From: Cellvibrionaceae bacterium
GTDB taxonomy: Bacteria; Pseudomonadota; Gammaproteobacteria; Pseudomonadales; Cellvibrionaceae
Length of the DNA stretch: 64,000 nt
Reading direction: 5' to 3'
NCBI GenBank assembly: GCA_025800365.1
Contig: JAOXRT010000147.1
Location: 1-64,000 of the forward strand
Shown here: positions 53,849 to 63,753 of the stretch, piece after piece
Numbering within the stretch: the stretch's first letter is position 1
Layout: the number at the start of each line of letters is the position of its first letter
Notes under the pieces: model-generated
The model's input: the letters and a program-made list of their open reading frames with translations, nothing else
What the model was told of the DNA's origin: nothing
The model's database searches: none
Made by a program: the position numbers and the translations under genes

Positions 53849-54879
53849 TAGACTACCCTCGATTCATTCAGTTGATTATTTTTATAAAGCCTATAAATGA
53901 TGCTGATCAATACCAGCAATAGTACCGCGCCACCAATGTTATGGGCGACGGCGATCGCCAACGGCAGAGCAAAGAAAACGTTGCTGAGCCCTAGGCCAAC
54001 CTGGAAACCCAATACCGCCAGCAGCGCTAGCGCTGAGCCCAAGAAATGATTTTGCAAGAGCCTAAAGATAAACGCTAAAGATAGTATCGTGACGATTACC
54101 GCTCCCAAACGGTGGGCAATATGGATAGCAGTTCTTGCCTCCACCCCTAAAATACCACCTTCATAGTTTGGGCCAATCTCATTATTTAGAGAGAAACCTT
54201 TAGCAAAGTCTACTGACGGCCACCACTGTCCTTGGCATGTAGGTAGATCAGAACAAGCTAAGGCTGCATAGTTAGAGCTTACCCAACCGCCCAAAGCAAT
54301 CTGTACCACCACGACACACAACAAGACAAAAGCCAGCTTAATAGGCCCTCTGTTCTGATACGCTTTTATATCAGTAAATCGATATCGAATACGCAGGCTT
54401 AACAGCCAAAGTAGAGATAGGGTACAAAACCCTCCCAATAAATGGGCTGTTACTACCTGCGGTAGTAATTTAAGGGTTACAGTCCACATCCCAAAGGCGG
54501 CTTGTAAAGTCACGAGTGCAATTAATGCAACAGGTAACTTCATAGGTACATCAAGGCCGCTTTTTCTTGCGCGATAAGCGAATACTGTTATCGCAACGAT
54601 TAACAAACCAAGACTGCCTGCAAAATATCGATGCACCATTTCCGGCCAAGTTTTTTCAGTATCTACCGGTGAATCGGGAAACAACTGAGCCGCCGCTTGT
54701 TTTTCCGCAGTGGTTTCCGGCCACATCAAATGTCCATAGCAGCCGGGCCAGTCTGGGCATCCCAAACCCGCATCAACTAGACGGGTAAACGCACCCAAGC
54801 CAACCACAACAAAAGCCAAGGCGACCGATGCCAGCACCAACCTATATTGCCAAAGTAAACCATGATTATTCGTTTGCAT
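53848..54879 (-). CDS. ctaA: Heme A synthase, COX15/CtaA family
   Basis: The 343-residue membrane protein oxidises heme O to heme A. Heme-ligand histidines lie in MVHRYFAGSLG, VTAHLLGGFC, IHIAHRLGAV and AVAHNIGGAV. Two cysteine pairs are in LGCPDWPGCYG and LACSDLPTC, as in CtaA. It sits between the SCO-like accessory gene and ctaB. Confidence 0.93.
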   Translation of the reverse strand: MQTNNHGLLWQYRLVLASVALAFVVVGLGAFTRLVDAGLGCPDWPGCYGHLMWPETTAEKQAAAQLFPDSPVDTEKTWPEMVHRYFAGSLGLLIVAITVFAYRARKSGLDVPMKLPVALIALVTLQAAFGMWTVTLKLLPQVVTAHLLGGFCTLSLLWLLSLRIRYRFTDIKAYQNRGPIKLAFVLLCVVVVQIALGGWVSSNYAALACSDLPTCQGQWWPSVDFAKGFSLNNEIGPNYEGGILGVEARTAIHIAHRLGAVIVTILSLAFIFRLLQNHFLGSALALLAVLGFQVGLGLSNVFFALPLAIAVAHNIGGAVLLLVLISIIYRLYKNNQLNESRVV

Positions 54880-54887
54880 GGGGTCAC

Positions 54888-55514
54888 CTACTCTTCATTT
54901 GTGAATTTCAGTACACGCTTTAAATCTTTCAGCAGTTGATTACCTTCATGCTCGGTGCTGTAAGCCATCATTGCAAAGCCATCTTCATCAACGAGTAGAT
55001 AATGCTTCATAGGGTCGGCAGCACTCGACAGGGAGGACTCACTTATCCATCGACTGAAATCGCTGGCTTCAACATTCATTACCCTCATTCGAGGATGTTC
55101 ACGCAATAAGTTTTCCAATGCTGTTTGGTCAGCCCCGAGAGACAATAACACTCGCTCAACTCGTCGAGCTTTCTCTCCGAGCCTTATATGCACCTGCCTA
55201 GTAATATAAAGGTTAGATTCACAAGCTTTGTCGCAATTCTGACTATAAGGAATCACTAGCCGCCACTTTTTACCAGTCGCTAGCAAGCTATGGCCATCAC
55301 TATCGGCTTTCGCTAAAACACTTATCTGTTTTGCAGGGCTCAGCATTAAACCCTCATTGATCGTACCGCTTGGCATACCCACACCGGTCTTATAAATAAG
55401 CAGTGCTGATATCATTGGCAGTGCTATCACGGCAAATAATAGGACAGCCTGCCAATTGCCTACTCGACTGGCCTCAGTGTTTTGAGAATCACTACTTTGT
55501 ACTTGTGCAACCAT
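54888..55514 (-). CDS. Oxidase-cluster membrane-anchored protein, thioredoxin/SCO-like
   Basis: The 208-residue protein has one N-terminal membrane segment (about 23-43), then a domain that reads like a degenerate SCO/thioredoxin fold: RLVIPYSQNCDKACESNLY (C-x3-C), later YLLVDEDGFAMMAYS. Similar proteins occur at this position in Pseudomonas oxidase clusters with no assigned function. A copper or redox assembly role is inferred. Confidence 0.7.
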   Translation of the reverse strand: MVAQVQSSDSQNTEASRVGNWQAVLLFAVIALPMISALLIYKTGVGMPSGTINEGLMLSPAKQISVLAKADSDGHSLLATGKKWRLVIPYSQNCDKACESNLYITRQVHIRLGEKARRVERVLLSLGADQTALENLLREHPRMRVMNVEASDFSRWISESSLSSAADPMKHYLLVDEDGFAMMAYSTEHEGNQLLKDLKRVLKFTNEE

Positions 55515-55544
55515 AAGATACTACTCAGCTCTTTGTCTTTATTG

Positions 55545-56270
55545 TTATATATCTGAGTCACTGGCTTTGCTGAAGCCAATCACTCTTAAAATATTCGTGC
55601 TGTAGATCAAATACATCAGCAACAGCGCCAGTGCCATTGCAAACCACTGAACTGCATAAGCAGTGTGTTTTTGCGGTAAGACATTCACCGCAGGCCAATC
55701 ACTAGGTAGTGCTGCTGGGCTATCACTCTGTAAGCGAATAATATGATCCAGCTCTGCCCCAGCAAGATCTTTCACCATTTCTTCGATGCTTACTCGACTG
55801 ATTACTTTTGGCCAGGTCGAGCTACTTTGATAATCGATCAAGACGTTTTTACTATTTTTATGTACTCGACCAGTAATCGTCACTTCTTGTACTGGTGTTT
55901 CAAACTTGGGCAGTTCTCGCCTAGCTAAATCGCCTTGCACCCAACCACGATTTACGAGAGCTACTTTGCCTTTTGTATAGAAAGGCATGATCACTTCAAA
56001 GCCTACTTTACCGCGATAAATTTTATTGTCTAATAACCAATACTGCTTTGAATTAAACTGACCATTCACCTTAATAAGGCGACCGCTTTGTAAGCCCTCA
56101 TTTTCCCAGTTAGCCGCTGGCAGTTGTTTTATTTCTTGCAACTCTCTTAATATTTCTGTTTTCTCTTCCGCCCTATTTAACTGCCAAAAACCAAGGCTTA
56201 TTAAAATTGGAAATAAGAGCAAAAAGATAAAGCTTAGCGGTATATTTAATTTAAATGTTAAACTTGTCAC
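55545..56270 (-). CDS. SURF1-family cytochrome oxidase assembly protein
   Basis: A 241-residue protein with two membrane segments at the ends and the SURF1 signatures LGFWQLNRAEEK near the N-terminus, NRGWVQGDLAR in the middle and HTAYAVQWFAMALALLLMY at the C-terminus. SURF1 helps insert heme a3 into subunit I. Confidence 0.92.
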   Translation of the reverse strand: MTSLTFKLNIPLSFIFLLLFPILISLGFWQLNRAEEKTEILRELQEIKQLPAANWENEGLQSGRLIKVNGQFNSKQYWLLDNKIYRGKVGFEVIMPFYTKGKVALVNRGWVQGDLARRELPKFETPVQEVTITGRVHKNSKNVLIDYQSSSTWPKVISRVSIEEMVKDLAGAELDHIIRLQSDSPAALPSDWPAVNVLPQKHTAYAVQWFAMALALLLMYLIYSTNILRVIGFSKASDSDI

Positions 56271-56297
56271 TAGTGTTTACCAACGGAGAGCAGACCA

Positions 56298-56558
56298 ATG
56301 GCGATTAAAATTATTATAGTGGTGCTGTTTATTGGCGTACTACTTTCTCTTTCAAGTGGGCTTTACTTTCTACTCAAAGACTTTGGCAATACTGAATCTC
56401 ATCGCCTTAGAATGGCCTTGGGCATTCGGGTTGTTTTAGCTGCTGCCTTACTTGGATCTGTTTATTACGGAATTTCAAGTGGCCAACTTAGCAGTCAAGC
56501 CCCTTGGGATAAACGCCTGCACCAGCAAAGCAATGCTGATGCAGCGCGCAATAACTAG
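56298..56558 (+). CDS. Twin-transmembrane protein (DUF2909)
   Basis: An 86-residue protein with two membrane helices (about 4-26 and 41-60) around SLSSGLYFLLKDFGNTESHRL, which is typical of DUF2909. It is on the opposite strand within the oxidase operon, between ctaE and the SURF1 gene, its usual position in gammaproteobacteria. Probably an assembly or stability factor; function unproven. Confidence 0.85.
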   Translation: MAIKIIIVVLFIGVLLSLSSGLYFLLKDFGNTESHRLRMALGIRVVLAAALLGSVYYGISSGQLSSQAPWDKRLHQQSNADAARNN

Positions 56559-56561
56559 CGA

Positions 56562-57500
56562 TTAACCAAAGACATAAACATATAGGAATAGACCAACCCA
56601 TACCACGTCTACAAAATGCCAATACCAACTTGCGGATTCGAAACCAAAGTGGTCATCCGATTTAAAATGACCTTTCAGCACAGACCTTAGCAACATAACC
56701 AGCAACATAAATGTTCCCAATGTTACATGTGCACCGTGAAAACCGGTTAGCAAAAAGAAGGTCGCCCCATAAATGCCCGATTCAAGCGTTAAGCCCATCT
56801 CATTGTACGCATGTACATATTCTTCAATTTGAAGAATGATAAATGCAATGCCCAACAGAACCGTAAGACCTAACCACAGATTAAATTGGCTGCGATTGTC
56901 TTTTTTCAAGGCACCATGAGCAATATGACAAGTAACACTCGAGGTTAGCAGTATTGCGGTATTCCAAAATGGCAACCAGCCTAACCAATTTGCCAAGCCT
57001 GGGTTACTCATGTTTTGCTCTGGGCCCCGCATGGTAGCTGAATCACCATTAGCCGCCATATCCGGCGTGGTCATCACTGGCCACTCATGCTCATAGCCTG
57101 GCCAAATTAAATCATTCCCTAAGCCTTGCTCGCCTTCGCCTGCTAACCAAGGGCCGGCTAGGCTGCGTACATAGAACAGCGCACCAAAGAAGGCAGCGAA
57201 GAACATCACCTCGGAAAAGATAAACCATGCCATACCAATGACATAAGACTTTTTAAGTTGCGGGCTATTTAAGCCCTGAATGTTTTCGCTAATTACGATG
57301 GAGAACCAATTCCATAGTACAAAAGCAAACATGAGGGAGCCGGCAAAGAAATACATCGGTCCATTGGCATCACCATTTAGCCAATTTGCCGCGCCCCAGA
57401 CTGTTAAAAATAAACCTATCGATGCAAAGATCGGCAGCTTACTCTGTTCTGGAACATAATACTCTTCATGTTCTACAGCATTATCTTGATTACTCGACAT
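56562..57500 (-). CDS. ctaE: Cytochrome c oxidase subunit III
   Basis: The 312-residue protein has seven membrane segments with FIFSEVMFFAAFFGALFYVR, FFLLTGFHGAHVTLGTFML and ASWYWHFVDVVWVGLFLYVY. A hydrophilic insert of about 60 residues (around EHEWPVMTTPDMAANG) between the second and third conserved helices accounts for its length. Ends 3 bases from the convergent DUF2909 gene. Confidence 0.95.
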   Translation of the reverse strand: MSSNQDNAVEHEEYYVPEQSKLPIFASIGLFLTVWGAANWLNGDANGPMYFFAGSLMFAFVLWNWFSIVISENIQGLNSPQLKKSYVIGMAWFIFSEVMFFAAFFGALFYVRSLAGPWLAGEGEQGLGNDLIWPGYEHEWPVMTTPDMAANGDSATMRGPEQNMSNPGLANWLGWLPFWNTAILLTSSVTCHIAHGALKKDNRSQFNLWLGLTVLLGIAFIILQIEEYVHAYNEMGLTLESGIYGATFFLLTGFHGAHVTLGTFMLLVMLLRSVLKGHFKSDDHFGFESASWYWHFVDVVWVGLFLYVYVFG

Positions 57501-57549
57501 AGCTTCCCCGCCTTTTCAGTTATTTATTGGGGTGGCCTTATTTTGGCCA

Positions 57550-58101
57550 TTAGTTTTGGGCTAGCGTTTGTTCAGTCACTGCCCCAGTAATATCAAAAAT
57601 GGTATATGACAATGTAATGGTATTAACCGACTTTGCGACACCGATATCTACGATAAAGCGCAAGGCCATCTCCGTGCTTCCGCCAGCCTCTAAAGGTTGA
57701 TTGTTAAAGCAGAAGCACTCGGTCTTATGGAAATACTCTGCTGCTTTAAATGGAATCACACTGGGTACTGCCTGCGCCACCATATCTTGCTGAGTTGGGT
57801 TGCTGGCGAAGTACTTAACCTCAACCTCTTCACCTGGGTGAACATAAATTTCACTTTGCATTGGCTTGAACTGCCAGGGCATAGATTCATTATTAGTCGC
57901 TAGAAATTGTACTTTTACCTTGCGACTAGTATCCACTTCAGCGGATATCGCTTGATATTGATCGCCAGTTTTTCCATTCAAACCGGTAATCTCACAAAAC
58001 ACGTCATATATTGGCGGCATAATGAAAACAGCAAATATAAACATGGCTACGACTGTGATAAGTAGTCGCCACGTTACCCGCATGTTTTCTTTTGCCGCCA
58101 T
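57550..58101 (-). CDS. ctaG: Cytochrome oxidase copper chaperone CtaG/Cox11
   Basis: The 183-residue protein has one N-terminal membrane helix and a Cox11 domain with the copper-binding ECFCFNNQPLEAGG (C129, C131) and the Cys36 in YDVFCEITG. Cox11 delivers copper to CuB of subunit I. It lies 10 bases after ctaD and 49 before ctaE. Confidence 0.94.
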   Translation of the reverse strand: MAAKENMRVTWRLLITVVAMFIFAVFIMPPIYDVFCEITGLNGKTGDQYQAISAEVDTSRKVKVQFLATNNESMPWQFKPMQSEIYVHPGEEVEVKYFASNPTQQDMVAQAVPSVIPFKAAEYFHKTECFCFNNQPLEAGGSTEMALRFIVDIGVAKSVNTITLSYTIFDITGAVTEQTLAQN

Positions 58102-58111
58102 AATTTTCTCC

Positions 58112-59662
58112 TTAGCTCACCTGCGGTGGCTTGCTAAAGGTGTGATAAGGAGCCGGAGACGGAACCGTCCACTCCAAGCCCTCAGGATTTTCCCAAACTT
58201 CATCTGTTGCTTTCTTACCGCCGCGAATGGTTGCTATCACATTAAATAGGAACAAGATTTGGGCGGCGCCGAACAAGAAGGCACCAACCGAAGAAATCAT
58301 ATTCCAATCAGCAAACATCATATTGTAATCAGGGATACGTCTGGGCATACCGGACAAGCCTGCAAAATGCATTGGGAAGAAAGTTAGATTCAAACCAATA
58401 AATGCTGTCCAGAAATGTGTTTTACCCATGGTCTCGTTGTACATATTCCCGCACCATTTAGGCAGCCAGTAATAAACCCCTGCCGTGATCGAGAAAATTG
58501 CACCAGGTACGAGAACATAGTGGAAGTGTGCTACCACAAAATACGTATCGTGATATTGGAAGTCTGCTGGAGCGATCGCCAGCATCAGGCCAGAGAAACC
58601 ACCGATGGTAAATAGAATCACAAAGGCCACCGAAAACAGCATCGGCGTTTCGAAGGTCATTGATCCTTTAAACATGGTAGTTACCCAGTTAAACACCTTC
58701 ACCCCTGTCGGTACTGCGATCAACATGGTCATATACATAAAGGCCAGCTCACCCGCTAAGGGCATGCCCACAGTGAACATATGGTGTGCCCATACCACAA
58801 AGCTTAAAAACGCAATTGAGGCCGTGGCGTAAACCATGGAGGAGTAACCGAATAGCGGCTTGCGAGCGAAGGTTGGAATAATTGCACTCACAATACCAAA
58901 GGCCGGCAGAATCATGATATACACTTCTGGATGACCAAAGAACCAGAATACATGCTGGAACAACACGGGATCACCACCACCGGCAGCATCAAAGAAACTG
59001 GTGCCAAAATGAATATCAAATAACATCATGGTAACTACGCCAGCTAACACCGGCATAACGGCAATCAAAAGATAGGCCGTGATAAACCAAGTCCACACAA
59101 ACAGCGGCATTTTCATATAAGTCATGCCAGGCGCACGCATGTTCATAATGGTCGCAATAATATTAATTGCACCCATGATGGAAGATGCACCCATGATATG
59201 CACAGCAAAGATAAAGAAGGTTACGCTCGGCGGCGCATAAGTTGTCGATAGCGGTGCATAGAATGTCCAGCCAAAGTTCGGTGCCCCACCCTCCATAAAC
59301 AATGTCGATGTCATCATTGCGAAGGCGAAAGGCAGTATCCAGAAACTCCAGTTATTCATTCGGGGCAAGGCCATATCGGGTGCGCCGATCATCATTGGAA
59401 TCATCCAGTTTGCCAAACCCACAAAGGCTGGCATTACTGCTCCGAAGACCATCACCAAACCATGCATGGTGGTCATTTGGTTAAACAGTTCAGGCTCTAC
59501 AATTTGTAGACCAGGTTCAAACAGCTCGGCGCGAATGACTAAAGCAAAAACGCCACCGAGAAGAAACATCGCGAAGCTGAACCATAGGTACATGCTGCCG
59601 ATATCTTTGTGGTTGGTAGTGTACAACCAACGAGTAAAACCTTTTGCAGGACCGTGTGCCAT
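58112..59662 (-). CDS. ctaD: Cytochrome c oxidase subunit I
   Basis: The 516-residue catalytic subunit has twelve membrane helices. Heme a ligand in MTTMHGLVMVFG, the CuB His-Tyr pair in FWFFGHPEVYIMILP, two CuB histidines in VVWAHHMFTVG, and heme a3/a ligands in DTYFVVAHFHYVLVPG are intact. It reduces oxygen to water and pumps protons. ctaC lies 11 bases upstream. Confidence 0.97.
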   Translation of the reverse strand: MAHGPAKGFTRWLYTTNHKDIGSMYLWFSFAMFLLGGVFALVIRAELFEPGLQIVEPELFNQMTTMHGLVMVFGAVMPAFVGLANWMIPMMIGAPDMALPRMNNWSFWILPFAFAMMTSTLFMEGGAPNFGWTFYAPLSTTYAPPSVTFFIFAVHIMGASSIMGAINIIATIMNMRAPGMTYMKMPLFVWTWFITAYLLIAVMPVLAGVVTMMLFDIHFGTSFFDAAGGGDPVLFQHVFWFFGHPEVYIMILPAFGIVSAIIPTFARKPLFGYSSMVYATASIAFLSFVVWAHHMFTVGMPLAGELAFMYMTMLIAVPTGVKVFNWVTTMFKGSMTFETPMLFSVAFVILFTIGGFSGLMLAIAPADFQYHDTYFVVAHFHYVLVPGAIFSITAGVYYWLPKWCGNMYNETMGKTHFWTAFIGLNLTFFPMHFAGLSGMPRRIPDYNMMFADWNMISSVGAFLFGAAQILFLFNVIATIRGGKKATDEVWENPEGLEWTVPSPAPYHTFSKPPQVS

Positions 59663-59673
59663 GACGTGCCTCC

Positions 59674-60825
59674 TTATTGTTGTTTTGCTTTAAGCACATC
59701 TATGGGCTGAATGGTATCGCCCATATTGTTGCCAAAGGCATTGCGTTGGAAAGTAACTACAGCTGCAAGGTCAACTTCAGAAAGCTGATCCCCAAAAGCT
59801 GCCATGGCGGGATTTGTGCGGCTACCATTGATCACCATATCCATATGCCCAGCGAGTGGGCCGGTGGCAACAGGGCTACCTTTGATTGCTGGGAATGTCG
59901 GTGGAATACCTTCACCATTAGCCTGATGGCAGGCGGCACACACAGTGTTATAAACCTGCTCACCTTTGCTGTACAACTCGTCAAAGCTAAACGTTTGATT
60001 GGCCATCGCTTTGAGCTTAGCGGCCATTTCTCGGCGCTCAGAAATCCACTGATCGTATTCCTCTTGAGGAACAGCTTTCACCACAATCGGCATAAAGCCA
60101 TGATCTTTACCGCAGAGTTCCGCGCACTGACCGCGATAAATTCCTGGCTCGTCAACACGAGTCCAAGCAGCATTCATAAAGCCTGGAATGGCATCCTTCT
60201 TCACTGCCAAATCCGGTACCCACCAAGAGTGAATAACGTCGTTAGCGGTAATTAGAAAGCGTACTTTTTTATTGATAGGTATTACTAAAGGCTCATCAAC
60301 CTCCAGTAAGTAATTTGGGTTTTTCTCTTTCAGGTTTTGAATTTCTTCAATTGGTGTACTTAACAAGGAGAAGAAACTGACATCCTGCCCTAGATATTCG
60401 TATTTCCATTTCCACTGATACCCGGTGATCACAACATCCATGTCTGCTTCTTCAGTGTCATAGATTTGTTTTAGGGTAGTGGTGGCGGGTATCGCCATGA
60501 TAATGAGAATAACAAAAGGGATAACCGTCCAAATAATTTCCAGTGTTGTGCTTTCATGGAAATTTTCAGCCTTAGCACCTTTGGACTTTCGATGGGCAAG
60601 CATGGTGTAAAACATCACGCCAAATACCACTACGCCGATGCCAACGCACCACCATAGGATATTCATATGCAGGCCAAAGATATCACGACTGACGGTGGTA
60701 ACACCTTCAGTCATATTGAGCCCCCATCGCTCGACTTCTTTTTCAGCCATTGACTGCATTGGAACAGCTGCCATCAGACAGACAGCCAGCAGCCGGCTTA
60801 ACAAGCTGCGCGCTCGATATAACAT
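59674..60825 (-). CDS. ctaC: Cytochrome c oxidase subunit II with fused cytochrome c domain
   Basis: The 383-residue precursor has a signal peptide, two membrane helices and the CuA domain (HSWWVPDLAVKKDAIPGFM, GQCAELCGKDHGFMPIVV). A C-terminal cytochrome c domain follows with CAACHQANGEG and a methionine ligand in NPAMAAFG, making this a caa3-like oxidase. GGAG lies 10 bases before the start. It is the first gene of the operon. Confidence 0.96.
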   Translation of the reverse strand: MLYRARSLLSRLLAVCLMAAVPMQSMAEKEVERWGLNMTEGVTTVSRDIFGLHMNILWWCVGIGVVVFGVMFYTMLAHRKSKGAKAENFHESTTLEIIWTVIPFVILIIMAIPATTTLKQIYDTEEADMDVVITGYQWKWKYEYLGQDVSFFSLLSTPIEEIQNLKEKNPNYLLEVDEPLVIPINKKVRFLITANDVIHSWWVPDLAVKKDAIPGFMNAAWTRVDEPGIYRGQCAELCGKDHGFMPIVVKAVPQEEYDQWISERREMAAKLKAMANQTFSFDELYSKGEQVYNTVCAACHQANGEGIPPTFPAIKGSPVATGPLAGHMDMVINGSRTNPAMAAFGDQLSEVDLAAVVTFQRNAFGNNMGDTIQPIDVLKAKQQ

Positions 60826-61353
60826 TGCTTTTTATCTCCGTGTAGTCTTATACGTTTTTATTACTACTTCTGGAGATGCCCATGCGACTAGAACTAGCGA
60901 CTTATCACTCGCTAACGGCACCCCCATTGGTCCGGAGCAGTTGTTGTGGCAACTACGACCAACTGGAGAACAAAGGTATTCATTCAGTGTCGGCTAAACA
61001 CTGTTAACAACTTTAGTTGCTTTTTGGTTTATTATTTTATGTTGCTGCGTGGCTGTTAACTCGCTTCTAACTAAAAAATGAAGCGGACTACTTAACTCCC
61101 GGCAAACCCCAAACCGTTGCTTTCCAGAAGGCAGAACCAATGCTATGCGACAAATCGTCGCAACTACAGCATGGCCTAGAAGGCCACAGCCTAAACGCAA
61201 TGTCAATGTTTGATATTTAATTAATTCCTTTAGAAAGGGCCTTTGATCTCGTTTTGCTATAGCGATCAAATTACATTCAACTTGTCTAATTATTGTATTT
61301 TTAACGATTATAATGGCTAAATTTTGCACGTTTAAAGTGGTTCGGAGAATTTA
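60826..61353. other. Divergent intergenic region between ctaC and the MATE gene
   Basis: This 528-base stretch must contain the oxidase operon promoter (leftward) and the MATE promoter (rightward). TATAAT at 61309-61314, about 40 bases before the MATE start, is a good -10; the best -35 (TTGTCT) has too long a spacer. A small palindrome GGCC-TAGAA-GGCC lies near 61173. Short reading frames here have no ribosome site or recognisable product, except as noted under rejected items. Confidence 0.4.
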
Positions 61354-62682
61354 TTGATAAATACACTTGCTCACCGTAAGGTTTTTAACCTTGCGATCCC
61401 CATGCTGCTTTCCAGCATCAGTGTTCCGCTATTTGGCTTAGTGGATACCGCTATTTTGGGTCATTTAGACACGCCTGATTACCTCGCCGCGGTGGCTATT
61501 GGAGCATCGGTTGTTAGCTTTTTATTGTGGGCATTTGGCTTTTTGCGAATGGGCACTACCAGTTTGGCCGCCCGCGCTTTTGGGGCTAATGAGCTGGATA
61601 AACTCAAGCTTTTATTAGGGCAGTCGCTGGTTTTGGCTCTAGGTATTGGCCTACTTATAGTTTTGCTATCACCTTTGCTGGTCCCTCTCGCTGTTAATTT
61701 GATGCAAAGTGATCAAGCTCTTGGGGATTTAAGCAAAGAATATATCCACATACGTTTATTGGCCGCCCCTGCCGTATTGCTTTCCTACGGAATTATTGGC
61801 TGGTTTATTGGCTTACAGAATACCCGCGTGCCTTTATACATGGCGATCTCGGCGAATGCCGTCAATATCGTAGGGGATGTTATTTTAGTGCTATGGCTAG
61901 ATATGGGCAGCCGCGGTGCCGCCATTGCCAGTTTATTTGGGGATCTAACGAACCTTAGTATTGGCCTGTATTTTTGCATTAGGCAGCTGCAACAACACTT
62001 CCCAGCCGGTGGCTTCAGCTTAGCTGCGCTGGCCCAAGCGAGCCCATACAAAGAGCTATTGCAAGTTAATAAGCATTTGTTTGTTAGAACCTTAATCCTT
62101 CTGGGCAGCCTTAGCTTTTTTACCGCTCAAGGAGCCGCACAAGGTCCACTTATTTTGGCCGCCAATGCAATACTGCTGCAGCTGGTTCACCTAGCCTCCT
62201 ATGCCTTAGATGGATTTGCTCATGCTACAGAGGCTTTAGTCGGCAAGGCTGTTGGGCAAAAGAGCCCTGAGCTGTTTAAGCAGGCTTGCTTAAGTACCGG
62301 TTTTTGGTCGGTTCTAGTAGCGCTGTTTATATCGGCGCTCTTCTATCTTGCACAGTCGCCGCTTATCGCGCTATTTAGTGATGACACAATGCTTAAGCAA
62401 CAAGTAGCGATTTATTACCCTTGGGTATTGCTCTTACCCATAGTGTCAGCGACATGTTATTTCTTAGATGGGGTGTTTATTGGAACAGCACACACCTTTG
62501 ATATGGAAATAACTATGATTCTGTCCTCTTTTGCGGTCTTCCTGCCCCTCTGGTGGCTCAGCCAAGGCTACGCAAATCATGGCCTTTGGTTATCATTTTG
62601 CGCTTTTAATGGCGCCAGAGGCTTTTTTTTGGCATTGATGTTTTGCTATCGACAGCGTAATAATTGGGGCATGAGCAAATAA
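61354..62682 (+). CDS. MATE-family efflux transporter (DinF-like)
   Basis: The 442-residue protein has twelve membrane segments and MATE motifs: NLAIPMLLSSISVPLFGLVDTAILGH at the start and YALDGFAHATEALVGKAVGQ after the central loop. It would export cationic drugs or metabolites using an ion gradient. It starts with TTG, supported by CGGAGA 7 bases upstream. Short stretches of sequence agree best with the DinF branch. Confidence 0.9.
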   Translation: MINTLAHRKVFNLAIPMLLSSISVPLFGLVDTAILGHLDTPDYLAAVAIGASVVSFLLWAFGFLRMGTTSLAARAFGANELDKLKLLLGQSLVLALGIGLLIVLLSPLLVPLAVNLMQSDQALGDLSKEYIHIRLLAAPAVLLSYGIIGWFIGLQNTRVPLYMAISANAVNIVGDVILVLWLDMGSRGAAIASLFGDLTNLSIGLYFCIRQLQQHFPAGGFSLAALAQASPYKELLQVNKHLFVRTLILLGSLSFFTAQGAAQGPLILAANAILLQLVHLASYALDGFAHATEALVGKAVGQKSPELFKQACLSTGFWSVLVALFISALFYLAQSPLIALFSDDTMLKQQVAIYYPWVLLLPIVSATCYFLDGVFIGTAHTFDMEITMILSSFAVFLPLWWLSQGYANHGLWLSFCAFNGARGFFLALMFCYRQRNNWGMSK

Positions 62683-62853
62683 TGGGAAATAAGTAGGAAA
62701 GTAATTGTCTATAATTACCAAAGCACGATATACGAAATGAGCAGTCCATGACTTTACTCTGAATATCACCACCACCATTTGATTTGTTTGAAATTGTGTC
62801 TATGTTTATCTGACTGATGTCGTCAGTACTAAGAATTACGAAAAGAACTGATA

Positions 62854-63501
62854 ATGAATGACGAACTGGTTTCACTATCCGAATTAAGGTTAGCTATAGA
62901 CGCTGCCTTTAGCGAGAGCAGCAACGATGTTAGCCTTCATCGCTTCCTCGCTAGTCGCGCGAAAACCATGCATCGCGGTATTGGCTTTGGTGATGGCGAC
63001 CAGGTTGAGCTGCTGCAAGAGTTTGTTCATCGCTATATCAAGCAGGTACCCGATGTTTTAGCACACTTCCACAAGATATCATTGGCAGCGGGTGTCGAAG
63101 ACGAACTAGAAGCTTTTTTACATATCGCCATAGATTACTTCCTGCAGCCCTTAGAAATAACAGCAAGCCACCGCGGCTTACTGAAAATCATGGACGCAGC
63201 CTATTTATCCCATAGACTCATTGAAGAGGTGAATGATCGCTTTATAGGAAATGCCGGTGTTTCCATTTCACCCATCGATAACACCGAAGATAATGTAGTG
63301 ATGCACTTTCTAATTGGTGAAAGCCTGGCTAACGAATTGGATCTTGCCGTTCATTATTCTGTAGAGATGCTGATTAGCCAAAATGCCTTGTTCAGCAAAC
63401 AATCCCTAATGCTCTACGTCGAAGCCCAAAAACAAAACCAAAGAAAACAGCAATCTATCTATAAAGAAGAGAATGCTGTTCGCCTAGCTCTGAATCACTA
63501 A
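62854..63501 (+). CDS. Unrecognised soluble protein upstream of yheV
   Basis: A 215-residue, mainly helical protein without signal peptide or membrane segment. Features visible are an acidic N-terminus (MNDELVSLSELRLAIDAAF), the HRGIGFGDGDQVELLQEFVHR segment, the DYFLQPLEITASHRGLLKIM segment, and a basic Gln-rich tail (EAQKQNQRKQQSIYKEEN). The centre faintly recalls DUF1232/YkvA but not enough to assign. It converges on yheV with 7 bases between stops. Confidence 0.7.
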   Translation: MNDELVSLSELRLAIDAAFSESSNDVSLHRFLASRAKTMHRGIGFGDGDQVELLQEFVHRYIKQVPDVLAHFHKISLAAGVEDELEAFLHIAIDYFLQPLEITASHRGLLKIMDAAYLSHRLIEEVNDRFIGNAGVSISPIDNTEDNVVMHFLIGESLANELDLAVHYSVEMLISQNALFSKQSLMLYVEAQKQNQRKQQSIYKEENAVRLALNH

Positions 63502-63508
63502 ATCGCGG

Positions 63509-63745
63509 TTAGTGCTTTTTCCCTAAAGGCTGTAATTCAATTACCTGAACTTCTTGAGCTTTTTCTTCCTCAGTAACGTTTACCCGAGTTTCGAGCTCTC
63601 TAGCTTTAGGCTGAAAATGCATTTTATCCTTGAAGCCGCAAGCCACACACTCTCGCCAATCGCTATCATCTTCCTTGTACATAACAACCTTATCCATTTG
63701 CGAACACTTTGGGCAAACGGCTCCAGCTATAAATCGCTTTTTCAT
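63509..63745 (-). CDS. yheV: YheV-family zinc-ribbon protein
   Basis: The 78-residue protein has two cysteine pairs, CPKC (11-14) and CVAC (34-37), in a zinc-ribbon arrangement, with the DWRECVACGFKDKMHF stretch of YheV/DUF2387. In E. coli-related bacteria and Pseudomonas it lies next to prlC, as here (8 bases after the prlC stop). Function unknown. Confidence 0.88.
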   Translation of the reverse strand: MKKRFIAGAVCPKCSQMDKVVMYKEDDSDWRECVACGFKDKMHFQPKARELETRVNVTEEEKAQEVQVIELQPLGKKH

Positions 63746-63753
63746 ATTAACTC

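Noticed and set aside
60638-60997. Plus-strand open frame of 119 codons ending in a plausible-looking tail after 60850
   Set aside because: It overlaps the start of ctaC on the opposite strand, has no start codon with a ribosome site near the sensible part, and composition alone is not enough to call a gene.
61170-61190. GGCC-TAGAA-GGCC palindrome in the ctaC-MATE gap
   Set aside because: Only a 4-5 bp GC stem with no T-run or repeat partner; not enough for a terminator or operator call.
60994-61329. Minus-strand open frame of 111 codons upstream of ctaC
   Set aside because: No Shine-Dalgarno and no recognisable domain, and it occupies the region needed for the two divergent promoters.
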